The notes: generated from the sequence alone by a model not told the origin. Counted from the first letter of the stretch, positions 37,723 to 46,167 are shown. The stretch is 64,000 nucleotides of DNA from Ferruginibacter sp050611725 (GCF_050611725.1 NZ_JBODJB010000001.1:2914001-2978000); one strand, 5' to 3'. Numbers and translations: made by a program.

Positions 37723-38079
37723 TTATTTTCTAATTACTTTGATTAAATTAATAAGCATTGCTTTTACTTCATTCACCATCTTATTAACTACGTCAAATTT
37801 TTCTTTATCCAAATATTCTAAATCTAATGCAAGCAGCATACAATATTCCAATTCCTGAGCAGATCCTAACGAAATGTCCAGAAAATGTACAAAATCCTTA
37901 TCAGTATTTCTTCCACAGCCTTCTACAATATTTAAAGATATTGAATAGGTCGCTCTCTTTGTTTGTGATTGCAATGCAAACTGTTCAGATTTTGGAAAAT
38001 ATTCTAACACATCTTTGTAAACATATAATACAAGTTGATGCACCTTCACCCAAACATCATATTTCTTGTAATCTCTCAT
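37723..38079 (-). CDS. Four-helix-bundle protein, S23/23S-intervening-sequence type
   Basis: Protein of 118 residues matching the S23-type four-helix-bundle family (TIGR02436-like): DYKKYDVWVKVHQLVLYVYK, FPKSEQFALQSQTKRATYSISLNIVEG and FVHFLDISLGSAQELEYCMLLALDLEYL. The family is best known from ORFs inside intervening sequences of 23S rRNA and as Avd proteins of diversity-generating retroelements. It interrupts the arginine operon between argD and argF' and is bracketed by an 18-bp inverted repeat. No arginine-related function is apparent. It behaves like an inserted cargo gene. Confidence 0.88.
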   Translation of the reverse strand: MRDYKKYDVWVKVHQLVLYVYKDVLEYFPKSEQFALQSQTKRATYSISLNIVEGCGRNTDKDFVHFLDISLGSAQELEYCMLLALDLEYLDKEKFDVVNKMVNEVKAMLINLIKVIRK

Positions 38080-38086
38080 ACTCCAA

Positions 38087-38104
38087 AGCTTTATGCTTTT
38101 AGCC
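38087..38104. repeat. Right arm of the inverted repeat flanking the S23-type gene
   Basis: AGCTTTATGCTTTTAGCC, directly followed by more AAGCTTTAAGC words that run into the argD stop region. Confidence 0.85.
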
Positions 38105-39238
38105 TTAAGCTTTAAGCTCCTCTTTTAAAGCCTTCAAAAATATATCAGCTTCAACCTTTGTAATATTCAAAGCTGGCAATAACCTGATCACATTTGGTTT
38201 TGCTTCACCGGTAAATATTTTGTGCTTGAATAACAAATTCTTCTTCACGTCTTTTAGTTCCTCAGGTAATTCAATCCCTATCATTAACCCTTTTCCTCTA
38301 ATTTCTTTTATATTCGGCAATTTTTTCAACTCTTCAACCAGATAATTACCAACAGTTGCTGCGTTCGCCATTAAATTATCCTGTTCAATAATTTCTAACA
38401 CAGCTAAAGCTGCGGCGCAAGCTAAATGATTACCTCCGAATGTTGTACCCAACATAAAATGTTTGGCAGGTATCTTTGGTGAGATAGAAACTCCTGCAAC
38501 AGGAAACCCATTCCCCATTCCTTTTGCCATCGTATATATATCGGCATTTACACCACTATGATCATGGCTATAGAATTTCCCTGTTCTTCCGTAACCGCAT
38601 TGAACACTATCGGCAATGAATATACTATTGTATTGATCGCATAGACTTCTTATCAATTGTAAGAACGAATCAGATGCGACCCTGATACCACCTACACCTT
38701 GTATCCCCTCAATGATCACCGCACAAACTTCATTGCCATTTGTATCAAAATATGCTTGTAATGCAGCTTCATCATTAAAAGGCAAGAACACCACATTATC
38801 TGTTTGGTTCACCGGTGCAACAATATTCGGATTGTCTGTAACAGCTACCGCCAAAGATGTACGTCCGTGAAACGCTTTTGTAAATGCAATGATCTTTTTT
38901 CTACCATTGTAAAAAGATGCAGCTTTCAACGCATTCTCATTTGCCTCTGCACCTGAGTTGCACAAAAACAATTGATAATCTTCTTTGCCACTTATTGTAC
39001 CTAATTTCTCTGCTAATTGAACCTGCAGAGGAATTTTTATTGAGTTAGAATAGAACCCAACTTTATGCAATTGATCTTCTAATCGTTTTACATAATGCGG
39101 ATGTGTATGACCAATACTAATTACCGCATGACCGCCATACAGGTCAAGGTATTTTTGTCCTTTATCATCCCAAACATAGGAACCCTCTGCCCTTTCAATT
39201 ACGATATCATTTAAAGGGTATACATCAAAAAGTTTCAT
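38105..39238 (-). CDS. argD: Acetylornithine/succinylornithine aminotransferase
   Basis: PLP-dependent class III aminotransferase of 377 residues converting N-acylglutamate semialdehyde to N-acylornithine. It shows GHTHPHYVKRLEDQL, FLCNSGAEANENALK, FHGRTSLAVAVTDN, IIEGIQGVGG, the DSVQCGYGRTGKF aspartate block and the PLP lysine in TMAKGMGNGFPVAG. It ends LKALKEELKA, at the edge of the AGCTTTA repeat cluster. It is separated from argC by a hairpin-forming spacer. Confidence 0.94.
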   Translation of the reverse strand: MKLFDVYPLNDIVIERAEGSYVWDDKGQKYLDLYGGHAVISIGHTHPHYVKRLEDQLHKVGFYSNSIKIPLQVQLAEKLGTISGKEDYQLFLCNSGAEANENALKAASFYNGRKKIIAFTKAFHGRTSLAVAVTDNPNIVAPVNQTDNVVFLPFNDEAALQAYFDTNGNEVCAVIIEGIQGVGGIRVASDSFLQLIRSLCDQYNSIFIADSVQCGYGRTGKFYSHDHSGVNADIYTMAKGMGNGFPVAGVSISPKIPAKHFMLGTTFGGNHLACAAALAVLEIIEQDNLMANAATVGNYLVEELKKLPNIKEIRGKGLMIGIELPEELKDVKKNLLFKHKIFTGEAKPNVIRLLPALNITKVEADIFLKALKEELKA

Positions 39239-39242
39239 TTAT

Positions 39243-39303
39243 AATGCTTAAGGCTGAAAGCTAAAGGCTAAAAGCTTTGTGCTTTAAGCTTTAGGCTTTA
39301 AGC
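39243..39303. repeat. Solo AGCTTTA hairpin between argC and argD
   Basis: About 60 bp made of GCTTAAGGCTGAAAGC, CTAAAGGCTAAAAGC and their complements GCTTTAAGCTTTAGGC, CTTTAAGC. It folds back on itself and uses the same words as the arms around the S23-type gene. It looks like an empty version of that element. Confidence 0.75.
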
Positions 39304-39307
39304 GGTT

Positions 39308-40312
39308 TTAAAAATAATTTGCTTTTAGTTTGAGACCTGCTGTCTCTTCTAATCCGAAGATCAGGTTCATGTTCTGTACCGCTTGTCCGCTTGCCCCTTT
39401 CAATAAATTATCAATTGCAGAATGCACTACCAATGTAGAACCTGCTTTTTCTAACTGAATAATTGCTTTATTGGTATTCACTACTTGCTTCAAGAACAAA
39501 GGTTCTTTGATCACAGTTGTAAAAGGGTGTTCGTTATAATATTCTGAGTACAACACATTCAACTCTTCAAGACTTAGCTCACATTTAAATTGCGAGCTGA
39601 TAAAAATACCTCTTGTAAAATCACCCCTCCACGGTATGAAACTTAATCCGCCATCTTTTGGCGCTGCAGGAAAAACATTTTGCAACTGATGAAGCGATTG
39701 CTGTATCTCATCATTGTGCTGATGCGTCAATGTTTTATATGCAGAAATATTATTTTGCCTCCAACTGAAATGTGATGTAGCGGATAATGATTGCCCGGCT
39801 CCTGTACTACCGGTAATGCCTGTAGTATAAATATCCTGTGGCAATAACCCTGCTTTCGCCAAAGGCAATAAACCAACTTGTATGGCTGTTGCAAAACAAC
39901 CGGGGTTAGCAATATTATTCGCTTGCCTAATTTTTTCTCTTTGTAATTCAGGAAGACCATAAATGAATGTTCTTCCATTTATTTCGGCATCGGCATTCAA
40001 CCTGAAATCATTGCCGATATCAATTAATTTTATGTTAGAAGGAATATCATTCGCTGCAACAAATTTCTTTGCTTCGCCATGACCTGCACAAAAGAAAATT
40101 ACATCTACGCCCCCATCCCCTAAAGGGGGGTGTTGAGCAACAAACTTTAAATTCGTTTCTCCTATTAGATCAGCATGAACCTTGCTCACTAAATTATCAG
40201 CGTTGCTGCTACTTTGTGCAAATGCAATTTCAACTTCAGGATGATTAATAAGCAACCTTATTAATTCACCACCTGTATAACCTGCTGCCCCTATAATACC
40301 TGCTTTGATCAT
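39308..40312 (-). CDS. argC: N-acetyl-gamma-glutamyl-phosphate reductase, with in-frame palindromic insert
   Basis: NADPH-dependent reduction of N-acylglutamyl phosphate to the semialdehyde. The 334 residues show IIGAAGYTGGELIRLL, the active-site cysteine in NPGCFATAIQVG, TGSTGAGQSLSATSHFSWRQ and HQHNDEIQQ. The stretch AQHPPLGDGGVDVIFF contains the palindromic element peptide in place of a short loop before the conserved DVIFF strand. The start overlaps the argG stop by 4 bp, implying coupling. Confidence 0.94.
   Translation of the reverse strand: MIKAGIIGAAGYTGGELIRLLINHPEVEIAFAQSSSNADNLVSKVHADLIGETNLKFVAQHPPLGDGGVDVIFFCAGHGEAKKFVAANDIPSNIKLIDIGNDFRLNADAEINGRTFIYGLPELQREKIRQANNIANPGCFATAIQVGLLPLAKAGLLPQDIYTTGITGSTGAGQSLSATSHFSWRQNNISAYKTLTHQHNDEIQQSLHQLQNVFPAAPKDGGLSFIPWRGDFTRGIFISSQFKCELSLEELNVLYSEYYNEHPFTTVIKEPLFLKQVVNTNKAIIQLEKAGSTLVVHSAIDNLLKGASGQAVQNMNLIFGLEETAGLKLKANYF
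40109..40138 (-). repeat. Palindromic element copy inside argC
   Basis: CCCCCATCCCCTAAAGGGGG then GTGTTGAGC on the plus strand. The coding strand reads HPPLGDGG. Confidence 0.88.
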
Positions 40313-41514
40313 TTTTTATCTTTATTTGTTTCACAAACACTGTGATATATTCCAACCTGGTTACCAAATATTTTCGTAAAGCCTCTTACATCTTCTCCGG
40401 TGAATCCTGTATTCATTTCGCCATACTTACCAAACTTCGCACTCATCAGGTCGTTATCACTTTCAATACCGATAATCTGGAAATGATATGGATTCAATTG
40501 AACGAATACATCACCCGTTACTTTACGCTGGCTTTTTTCTAAATACGCTTCAATATCTCTCATCACAGGATCTAAAATTTGCCCTTCATGCATCCAGTTA
40601 CCGTAGAATTGTGATAAAGTATCTTTCCATTGCAATTGCCATTTGGTCAACACATGTTTTTCCAATGCATGATGCGCTTTAATGATCACCATTGGCGCAG
40701 CTGCTTCAAAACCTACACGACCTTTTATACCGATTATCGTATCTCCTACATGTATATCTCTGCCAACGCCATAAGGGCCGGCAATGGATTGCAAATATTG
40801 AATAGCTTTTGTTGGGTGCTCAAAATGTTTATCATTAACTCCGTTCAATTCGCCTTTATCAAAATGCAATTTAACTTCTTCACTACCGGTCTTGGTTACT
40901 TGCGTAGGCCATGCGCTTTCGGGCAACATACCTTTACTGTTCAAGGTTTCTTTACCACCAACACTTGTACCCCATAAACCTTTATTGATCGAATACATTG
41001 ATTTCTCAAAATTCATTTCAACACCTTTACTCTTTAAATAAGCGATCTCTTCTTCACGACTTAATTTATTATCTCTGATCGGAGTAATAATTTCTATCCC
41101 CGGTACATCAATATTCAAGATCATATCAAAACGTACCTGATCGTTACCTGCACCTGTACTTCCATGTACAACTGCATCTGCCTGCAGATTTTTTGCATGC
41201 TCTGCAATATGCATTGCCTGACTCAACCTTTCTGCACTTACACTTAATGGGTAAGTGTTATTTTTTAAGCAATTACCAAAAATCAAATATTTAATAATTG
41301 ATTCATAATAACTTTCTACAGCATCGATTGTTGTATGGGTTTTTACACCAAGTTTATAAGCATGCCGTTCGATATGCTTTAATTCGTCTTCGCTAAAACC
41401 TCCGGTGTTTACAATTACAGAATGTATTTCGTAGCCCAATTCTTCTGAAAGAAATTTTGCACAATACGAAGTATCTAAACCGCCGCTAAACCCTAGTACA
41501 ACTTTTTTGCTCAT
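40309..41514 (-). CDS. argG: Argininosuccinate synthase
   Basis: Joins citrulline and aspartate using ATP. The 401 residues show the pyrophosphatase loop FSGGLDTSYCAKFL near the N terminus, VVHGSTGAGNDQVRFDM, SVGGKETLNSKG and GIKGRVGFEAAAPMVI. Second gene of the operon, 15 bp after the GNAT gene and overlapping argC by 4 bp. Confidence 0.95.
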   Translation of the reverse strand: MSKKVVLGFSGGLDTSYCAKFLSEELGYEIHSVIVNTGGFSEDELKHIERHAYKLGVKTHTTIDAVESYYESIIKYLIFGNCLKNNTYPLSVSAERLSQAMHIAEHAKNLQADAVVHGSTGAGNDQVRFDMILNIDVPGIEIITPIRDNKLSREEEIAYLKSKGVEMNFEKSMYSINKGLWGTSVGGKETLNSKGMLPESAWPTQVTKTGSEEVKLHFDKGELNGVNDKHFEHPTKAIQYLQSIAGPYGVGRDIHVGDTIIGIKGRVGFEAAAPMVIIKAHHALEKHVLTKWQLQWKDTLSQFYGNWMHEGQILDPVMRDIEAYLEKSQRKVTGDVFVQLNPYHFQIIGIESDNDLMSAKFGKYGEMNTGFTGEDVRGFTKIFGNQVGIYHSVCETNKDKK

Positions 41515-41529
41515 GATATTTATTGATCT

Positions 41530-42234
41530 TTAAAAATTAAAATAATGCCTCAACATAGATTTTGGAGATGGACCACCTCCACTGTTTTGCCTACGTTTTA
41601 AGATCTTCAAAAATCTACTTTGCTTCACTTCCATAAAACGTTCGTAGATCTTAGAATTCTTTTTGAAATCTTCTTTGGTTTCTTCCGGCTCAAAATGATC
41701 TGCCGGGTCGTACAACATTGCCGTACACATACAGTTCTTTCTTTCTTTACTCATCAAAATATCGTAATTGACACAGCTTTTACAACCAGCCCAGAAAGCC
41801 TCATCTTGTGTCAACTCAGAATAGGTCACCGGTTCGTAACCAAGATCGGAATTGATCTTCATTACTGCAAGCCCGGTTGTTAATCCGAATATTTTTGCGT
41901 TCGGATATTTCTCCCTGCTGAGTTTGAATATCTTTTCTTTGATAGATTTTGCAACACCGCTTTTTCTATAAGGAGGCGCAACAATTAAACCGCTGTTGGC
42001 TACATACTCGCCTTCCCAGGTTTCGATATAACAAAAGCCTACCCATTCACCTTCTTTGGTAACAGCAATCACTGCTTTGCCCTCATTGATCTTCATATCA
42101 ATATACTCCGGTGTACGTTTGGCAATACCTGTTCCTCTGGCTTGTGCTGACGCAGCCATTTCGTCTGTAATTGTCTTTGAGTATTTACAATCGTCGGATG
42201 TAGCTACTCGAATGATAATATTATTATTTTCCAC
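41530..42234 (-). CDS. GNAT N-acyltransferase, probable first enzyme of arginine synthesis
   Basis: Acetyl-CoA-dependent transferase of 234 residues: IRVATSDDCKYSKTITDEM, GKAVIAVTKEGEWVGFCYIE, and the CoA loop VAPPYRKSGVAKSIKEKIFKL. A C-terminal cysteine-rich tail has C-x2-C and C-x-C groups (AGCKSCVNYD, KNCMCTAM). It heads the arginine operon, where an N-acylglutamate synthase is otherwise missing, so that role is likely but inferred. No amino-acid-kinase domain as in classical ArgA is present. Confidence 0.8.
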   Translation of the reverse strand: MENNNIIIRVATSDDCKYSKTITDEMAASAQARGTGIAKRTPEYIDMKINEGKAVIAVTKEGEWVGFCYIETWEGEYVANSGLIVAPPYRKSGVAKSIKEKIFKLSREKYPNAKIFGLTTGLAVMKINSDLGYEPVTYSELTQDEAFWAGCKSCVNYDILMSKERKNCMCTAMLYDPADHFEPEETKEDFKKNSKIYERFMEVKQSRFLKILKRRQNSGGGPSPKSMLRHYFNF

Positions 42235-42255
42235 TTGTGTAGAAATTGAAATAGA

Positions 42256-42369
42256 TTAAAGTAAAATTGTGAGAATTCGGTTGTAGTAATCCACTGACAG
42301 GGGCAATAAAATGCTCGGCCTATCAGCAACCAGGTCGGCGGCGGGGAGATACTGGAAACACAGGTTCAA
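42256..42369 (-). other. 37-codon ORF in the arginine operon leader
   Basis: A TTG-initiated frame runs 37 codons to a TAA just 22 bp before the GNAT start, through a GC-rich island (42300-42360) in AT-rich DNA. Its C-terminal part reads LSVDYYNRILTILL. It contains only two arginine codons, so classical arginine attenuation is not evident. It may be a leader peptide or part of a structured RNA. Confidence 0.4.
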
Positions 42370-42458
42370 TAGCAAGACTTACCCTTAGAGAGTTAGAATT
42401 TGTATTGACTTTATGGAGTTGAATGTTTTCCACTTTTGCGTTTATTATTTATTTAGTG

Positions 42459-42466
42459 CAAATGTA
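42459..42466 (-). promoter_or_regulatory. Candidate -7 box of the arginine operon
   Basis: The minus strand reads TACATTTGCAC, matching TAnnTTTG. It predicts transcription from about 42452 and a leader of roughly 215 nt before the GNAT gene. No clear -33 TTG at ideal spacing. Confidence 0.55.
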
Positions 42467-42593
42467 GTCTTTTTTTGAATTATGGACATAAAATTTTGTC
42501 AAAACTTTCCGAGTACTCCCTACCGTTTTTGGCTCAGATAAAATGTTGTTAGTAAATGATTTAAATTAGCACAAGATTCCAAAAAAATACTAT

Positions 42594-43946
42594 ATGAAAA
42601 AAACTTATCCTCGCCGACAATTCATTGCCAATACAGGTGCAATAATTGCAGGAAGTATGCTCATTAATCCTCTAATTACAAAAGCCAACACCCTGTTTTC
42701 TGAAAAAAAGAAAAGAATTGCCATGGTCGGTACAGGTCATAGAGGTACAGGTATGTGGGGAAAAGACCTGCTGAGGGATTATGGACAGTACTTTGAGTTT
42801 GTTGGATTGTGTGATATAAATAAGGGAAGAGTAGAAACAGCTAAGAAAATGATCGGCACAGATTGCCCAACATTTACAGATTTTGATACAATGATGAAAA
42901 CCGTAAAACCTGAAATTCTCATCGTTACAACTGTGGATGCCACACATGATCAATTTATAATACGAGGTATGGAACTCGGAGCTGATATCATCACCGAAAA
43001 ACCAATGACCACCGATGAAAAAAAATGCCAACGAATTATTGATGCCGAAAAGAGAACAGGCAAAAAAGTTACCGTTGCATTTAATTATCGCTACTCACCG
43101 CAAAGAGCAAAATTATATGAGATGCTAAACAGCGGTATCATCGGAAAAATCACTTCTGTGGATTTTCATTGGTATCTGGATGTGAATCATGGAGCAGATT
43201 ATTTCAGAAGATGGCATCGCCTGAGGGAGAAAAGCGGCAGCCTTTGGGTACATAAATCTACTCACCATTTTGACCTTTTGAACTGGTGGATCGGTTCTGA
43301 TCCGGAAGAAGTTTTTGCATACGGAGCTCTGGATTATTATGGAAAGAATAATGCTTTTAGAGGAGTCAATTGCAGAACCTGCGAATTCAAATCAAATTGT
43401 AAACACTATTGGGATATCACTAAAGATGAACGACTTACGAAATTATATTCTGACAACGAAAGCTATGATGGTTACCTGAGAGACGGCTGTGTTTGGAAAG
43501 AGGACATCAATATTTTTGATAAGATGGGGGCTTCAATAAAATATTCAAATGGTGTGCAGGTAAGCTACTCATTAACAGCCTATTCTCCTTACGAAGGTTA
43601 CCGAATTGCCTTCAATGGAACAGAGGGAAGATTGGAAACCTGGATCAAGGAAAAGAACCCACCGATAGAATTAGACTATGATGAATTTATGCTGACGAAG
43701 AATTGGGGCAAACCTGAGTTCATTAAAGTTCCGATCACAAAAGGCGGTCACGGTGGTGGAGATAAATTGATGAAAGATATGTTGTTTGTTCCCGGAACTC
43801 CTGATCCTTATAAGCAAGCTGCCGGCACAAGAGATGGGGCTCTCTCCTGTTTGGTTGGTATTGCTGCAAGGAAAAGTTGTGATAGCGGGAAGCCGGTAAA
43901 AATTAAGGGATTGACTAGCATTAGACCAGGAGTGAAGAAACAATAA
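42594..43946 (+). CDS. Gfo/Idh/MocA-family oxidoreductase with Tat-like signal
   Basis: NAD(P)-dependent oxidoreductase of 450 residues. The N terminus PRRQFIANTGAIIAGSMLI has a twin-arginine and hydrophobic stretch, predicting folded export. The Rossmann part has GTGHRGTGMWGKDL and the EKPMTTDEKKCQRI motif; the C-terminal sheet domain follows. A cysteine group, NCRTCEFKSNC, is inserted mid-protein. Such proteins often act on sugars or glycosides in the periplasm, but the substrate is unknown. It is transcribed divergently from the arginine operon and is followed 15 bp later by a small lipoprotein gene. Confidence 0.87.
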   Translation: MKKTYPRRQFIANTGAIIAGSMLINPLITKANTLFSEKKKRIAMVGTGHRGTGMWGKDLLRDYGQYFEFVGLCDINKGRVETAKKMIGTDCPTFTDFDTMMKTVKPEILIVTTVDATHDQFIIRGMELGADIITEKPMTTDEKKCQRIIDAEKRTGKKVTVAFNYRYSPQRAKLYEMLNSGIIGKITSVDFHWYLDVNHGADYFRRWHRLREKSGSLWVHKSTHHFDLLNWWIGSDPEEVFAYGALDYYGKNNAFRGVNCRTCEFKSNCKHYWDITKDERLTKLYSDNESYDGYLRDGCVWKEDINIFDKMGASIKYSNGVQVSYSLTAYSPYEGYRIAFNGTEGRLETWIKEKNPPIELDYDEFMLTKNWGKPEFIKVPITKGGHGGGDKLMKDMLFVPGTPDPYKQAAGTRDGALSCLVGIAARKSCDSGKPVKIKGLTSIRPGVKKQ

Positions 43947-43961
43947 AGTAGTCAGGTATTT

Positions 43962-44321
43962 ATGAAAAAAATTCTAGGTCAATTAATTTTAAGCTGTTTA
44001 CTGTTCTCTAATTGTAAGAATAAACAGTCTTCATTTGAGCCTGTAAGGGTAAAAGGTATTCCCGAAAATGCATTTTGGACAGGTGGGCCAGACGGGGGAA
44101 ATTGGTTCGTAGTTGATTCAATTATTATAAATTCTAATGCTGCTAGTTTTAGAATTTACAATGACAACTCTGGCGAATTAATAGAAAATAAAATATTTAA
44201 ACTTAAATGCGATTCAAAGATAAAGTGGGATCATTTACAAGAAGAAATAAGTGGTTATGATGGCAAAATAATTTTATCAAATAGCACACAACAAAATAAT
44301 CACTCATGTTATTTTGAGTAA
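43962..44321 (+). CDS. Small lipoprotein of unknown function
   Basis: Protein of 119 residues with a lipoprotein signal (MKKILGQLILSCLLFSNC, lipidation at C18). The body has no recognised domain; it contains GGPDGGNWFVVDS and ends with an aromatic CYFE. It lies 15 bp after the oxidoreductase gene and converges on the metallophosphoesterase gene. Confidence 0.7.
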   Translation: MKKILGQLILSCLLFSNCKNKQSSFEPVRVKGIPENAFWTGGPDGGNWFVVDSIIINSNAASFRIYNDNSGELIENKIFKLKCDSKIKWDHLQEEISGYDGKIILSNSTQQNNHSCYFE

Positions 44322-44342
44322 ACATTTAAATTCAGAATTTAT

Positions 44343-45593
44343 TTACACCAACTCAATCACCGTTATTTCCGCCAAGATCCCTACCCTGCCCGGGTAACCG
44401 ATAAACCCAAATCCACGATTCACATATAATTTTTGTTGCGCCTCTTCATACAATCCTGCCCATTGTTTGTAAATGTATTGCACGGGGCTCCATTTAAAAC
44501 CGGGGATCTCAATACCAAATTGCATACCGTGTGTGTGGCCACTTAATGTCAGATCAATATCAGGATAATCTGTTTTTACCTGTGCATCCCAATGGCTTGG
44601 ATCATGACTCATCAATATTTTAAAAGGATATTTTTCTGCACCCGGATATGCAAGATCCATTCTGCCATGCTTGGGAAATCTTGCTTTGGCACTCCAGTTC
44701 TCAATACCGAGTAATGCAATTTCAGCATCTTCTTTTTTCAATACCACATGTTCATTCATCAACAAACGCCATCCCAAATTTGCATGCACTTTTTTTAAAT
44801 TTTCTAAATTCTGTGCTTGTGTAATTCCATTATTCGGCCAGGGTACATAATCCCCGTAATCATGATTGCCCAATGTAGAATACACACCCATCGGTGCTTT
44901 CAATTGATTGAAAACATCCAAGTAATCATCCATTTCTGTTGCCTTATCATTTACCAGATCTCCTGTAAATAAAATGATATCCGGCTTTTGTTGCATGATC
45001 TCATTCACACCATGTAGCACCGCTTCTTTATTGGTAAAACTTCCGCTGTGTATATCACTGATGTGTACAATTTTTAATCCCTTAAACGCTGCAGGTAAAT
45101 TATCGTATGACAATTGTAATTTTTTGATCTGGTATTTATATTTATTTCCGAAGCCGTAGAGCAAACTTCCAAATAAACCGCCCCCTGCAGCCAGTCCCAA
45201 CCAACTTAAAAATACAGAACGACTGATGCCTTCGCCTGCAATGGTTTCGCCTTCGGTATTTCCGTAGAATAATTTTCCTGCGATCCATTGAATCAATCTG
45301 CGGATATCGTCTATCAAAAAGAAAACAACTGCAATCAATTTTGCAAAGAACAAACCGAGAATTGTTGCAAACAAATAGGTCCGCACTTTTCGTGGCATGA
45401 ACGTATGATCGGTAAAAACAAACACCAAAAAACCGACCAATGCAATCACAGATACTGACCAGTAGATGGCATAAACAATGGCTTTTGTTTTTGGAGAAAC
45501 ATTTGAACAAACTGCTTTGATTGCCTGAAAAACATAAGTATCCAGCAATAACATGATGGCAACAAATATGAAAGCACCTAAGGGAGTACGCAT
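44343..45593 (-). CDS. Membrane-anchored metallophosphoesterase (YkuE-like)
   Basis: Calcineurin-type phosphoesterase of 416 residues. The first ~150 residues hold four or so membrane helices. The catalytic domain shows the full metal set HISDIHSG, FTGDLVND, LGNHDYGD, LMSHDPSHWD and LSGHTHGMQFG. YkuE-like proteins act on membrane-associated substrates such as UDP-diacylglucosamine-type lipids, but substrate assignment is not possible here. Its end is convergent with the small lipoprotein gene. Confidence 0.9.
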   Translation of the reverse strand: MRTPLGAFIFVAIMLLLDTYVFQAIKAVCSNVSPKTKAIVYAIYWSVSVIALVGFLVFVFTDHTFMPRKVRTYLFATILGLFFAKLIAVVFFLIDDIRRLIQWIAGKLFYGNTEGETIAGEGISRSVFLSWLGLAAGGGLFGSLLYGFGNKYKYQIKKLQLSYDNLPAAFKGLKIVHISDIHSGSFTNKEAVLHGVNEIMQQKPDIILFTGDLVNDKATEMDDYLDVFNQLKAPMGVYSTLGNHDYGDYVPWPNNGITQAQNLENLKKVHANLGWRLLMNEHVVLKKEDAEIALLGIENWSAKARFPKHGRMDLAYPGAEKYPFKILMSHDPSHWDAQVKTDYPDIDLTLSGHTHGMQFGIEIPGFKWSPVQYIYKQWAGLYEEAQQKLYVNRGFGFIGYPGRVGILAEITVIELV

Positions 45594-45622
45594 TTTGCGA
45601 ATTATGAATTATGAGTTAAGAA

Positions 45623-46132
45623 TTATGAGTTGATCCATTTGATAAATTCATCAATTTGATTATTGATGACCTTTAAGGTATTAACATCGGTAAAGTTGCC
45701 GTTCTCGTCCATCAATTTATCTACCGAAGATATGGGCAATTGATTTGGGTGAACCATTATTTTTAAATGATTTAACACTCCGGATAAATGGTCCATACCT
45801 CTCAGGTTACCGGCCCTACCCGTAGCAACTCCTGTGAGCAATGCTTTTTTATTCCACCATATCTGCCTTGGTTTTGCGGTATCAATGAATAATTTTAAAG
45901 CCCCGGGGAAACTACCATTGTATTCAGGCGAAATAAAAATATAGCTTTGAGATGGAATAATGACCTCATTCTCTATTTGTTCAAAAGCCTTGTCTCTCTT
46001 CATCAGGTTGATATCTTCCAATGAAAAAACATTTGCTTCCACGTCTTTTTCTGCCAAAAGGCGCTGGTATTCCTTTGCTACTCTTAGTGTATAGCTATCC
46101 GCCCTGTTTGTTCCCGATATTATAGTGATCAT
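45623..46132 (-). CDS. NADPH-dependent FMN reductase family protein
   Basis: Flavodoxin-fold reductase of 169 residues from the ATG at 46132, where MITIISGTNRADSYTLRVA begins; a longer frame adds an unlikely leader. The flavin-binding ISGTNR and FISPEYNGSFPGALKLFID motifs are clear. Family members reduce FMN, quinones or azo compounds. It is divergent from the MBL hydrolase; back-to-back promoter boxes are visible. Confidence 0.88.
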   Translation of the reverse strand: MITIISGTNRADSYTLRVAKEYQRLLAEKDVEANVFSLEDINLMKRDKAFEQIENEVIIPSQSYIFISPEYNGSFPGALKLFIDTAKPRQIWWNKKALLTGVATGRAGNLRGMDHLSGVLNHLKIMVHPNQLPISSVDKLMDENGNFTDVNTLKVINNQIDEFIKWINS

Positions 46133-46159
46133 TCTTATTGAATTGTGTATTACTTGTAA

Positions 46160-46167
46160 CAAAGATA
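46160..46167 (-). promoter_or_regulatory. -7 box for the flavin reductase gene
   Basis: The minus strand reads TATCTTTG, about 27 bp before the ATG. Confidence 0.5.

Larger units (their letters stand above)
37685..38104 (-). mobile_element. Putative IVS-like element: S23-type gene between inverted repeats
   Basis: A 420-bp segment with 18-bp complementary ends (17/18) enclosing one small ORF. This is the same plan as intervening sequences in bacterial 23S rRNA, where complementary ends fold and an S23-type ORF lies inside. Here it sits in an mRNA spacer. Inference from structure only. Confidence 0.5.

Noticed and set aside
42256..42369. Classical arginine attenuation leader peptide
   Set aside because: The small frame has only two arginine codons and no run of them.
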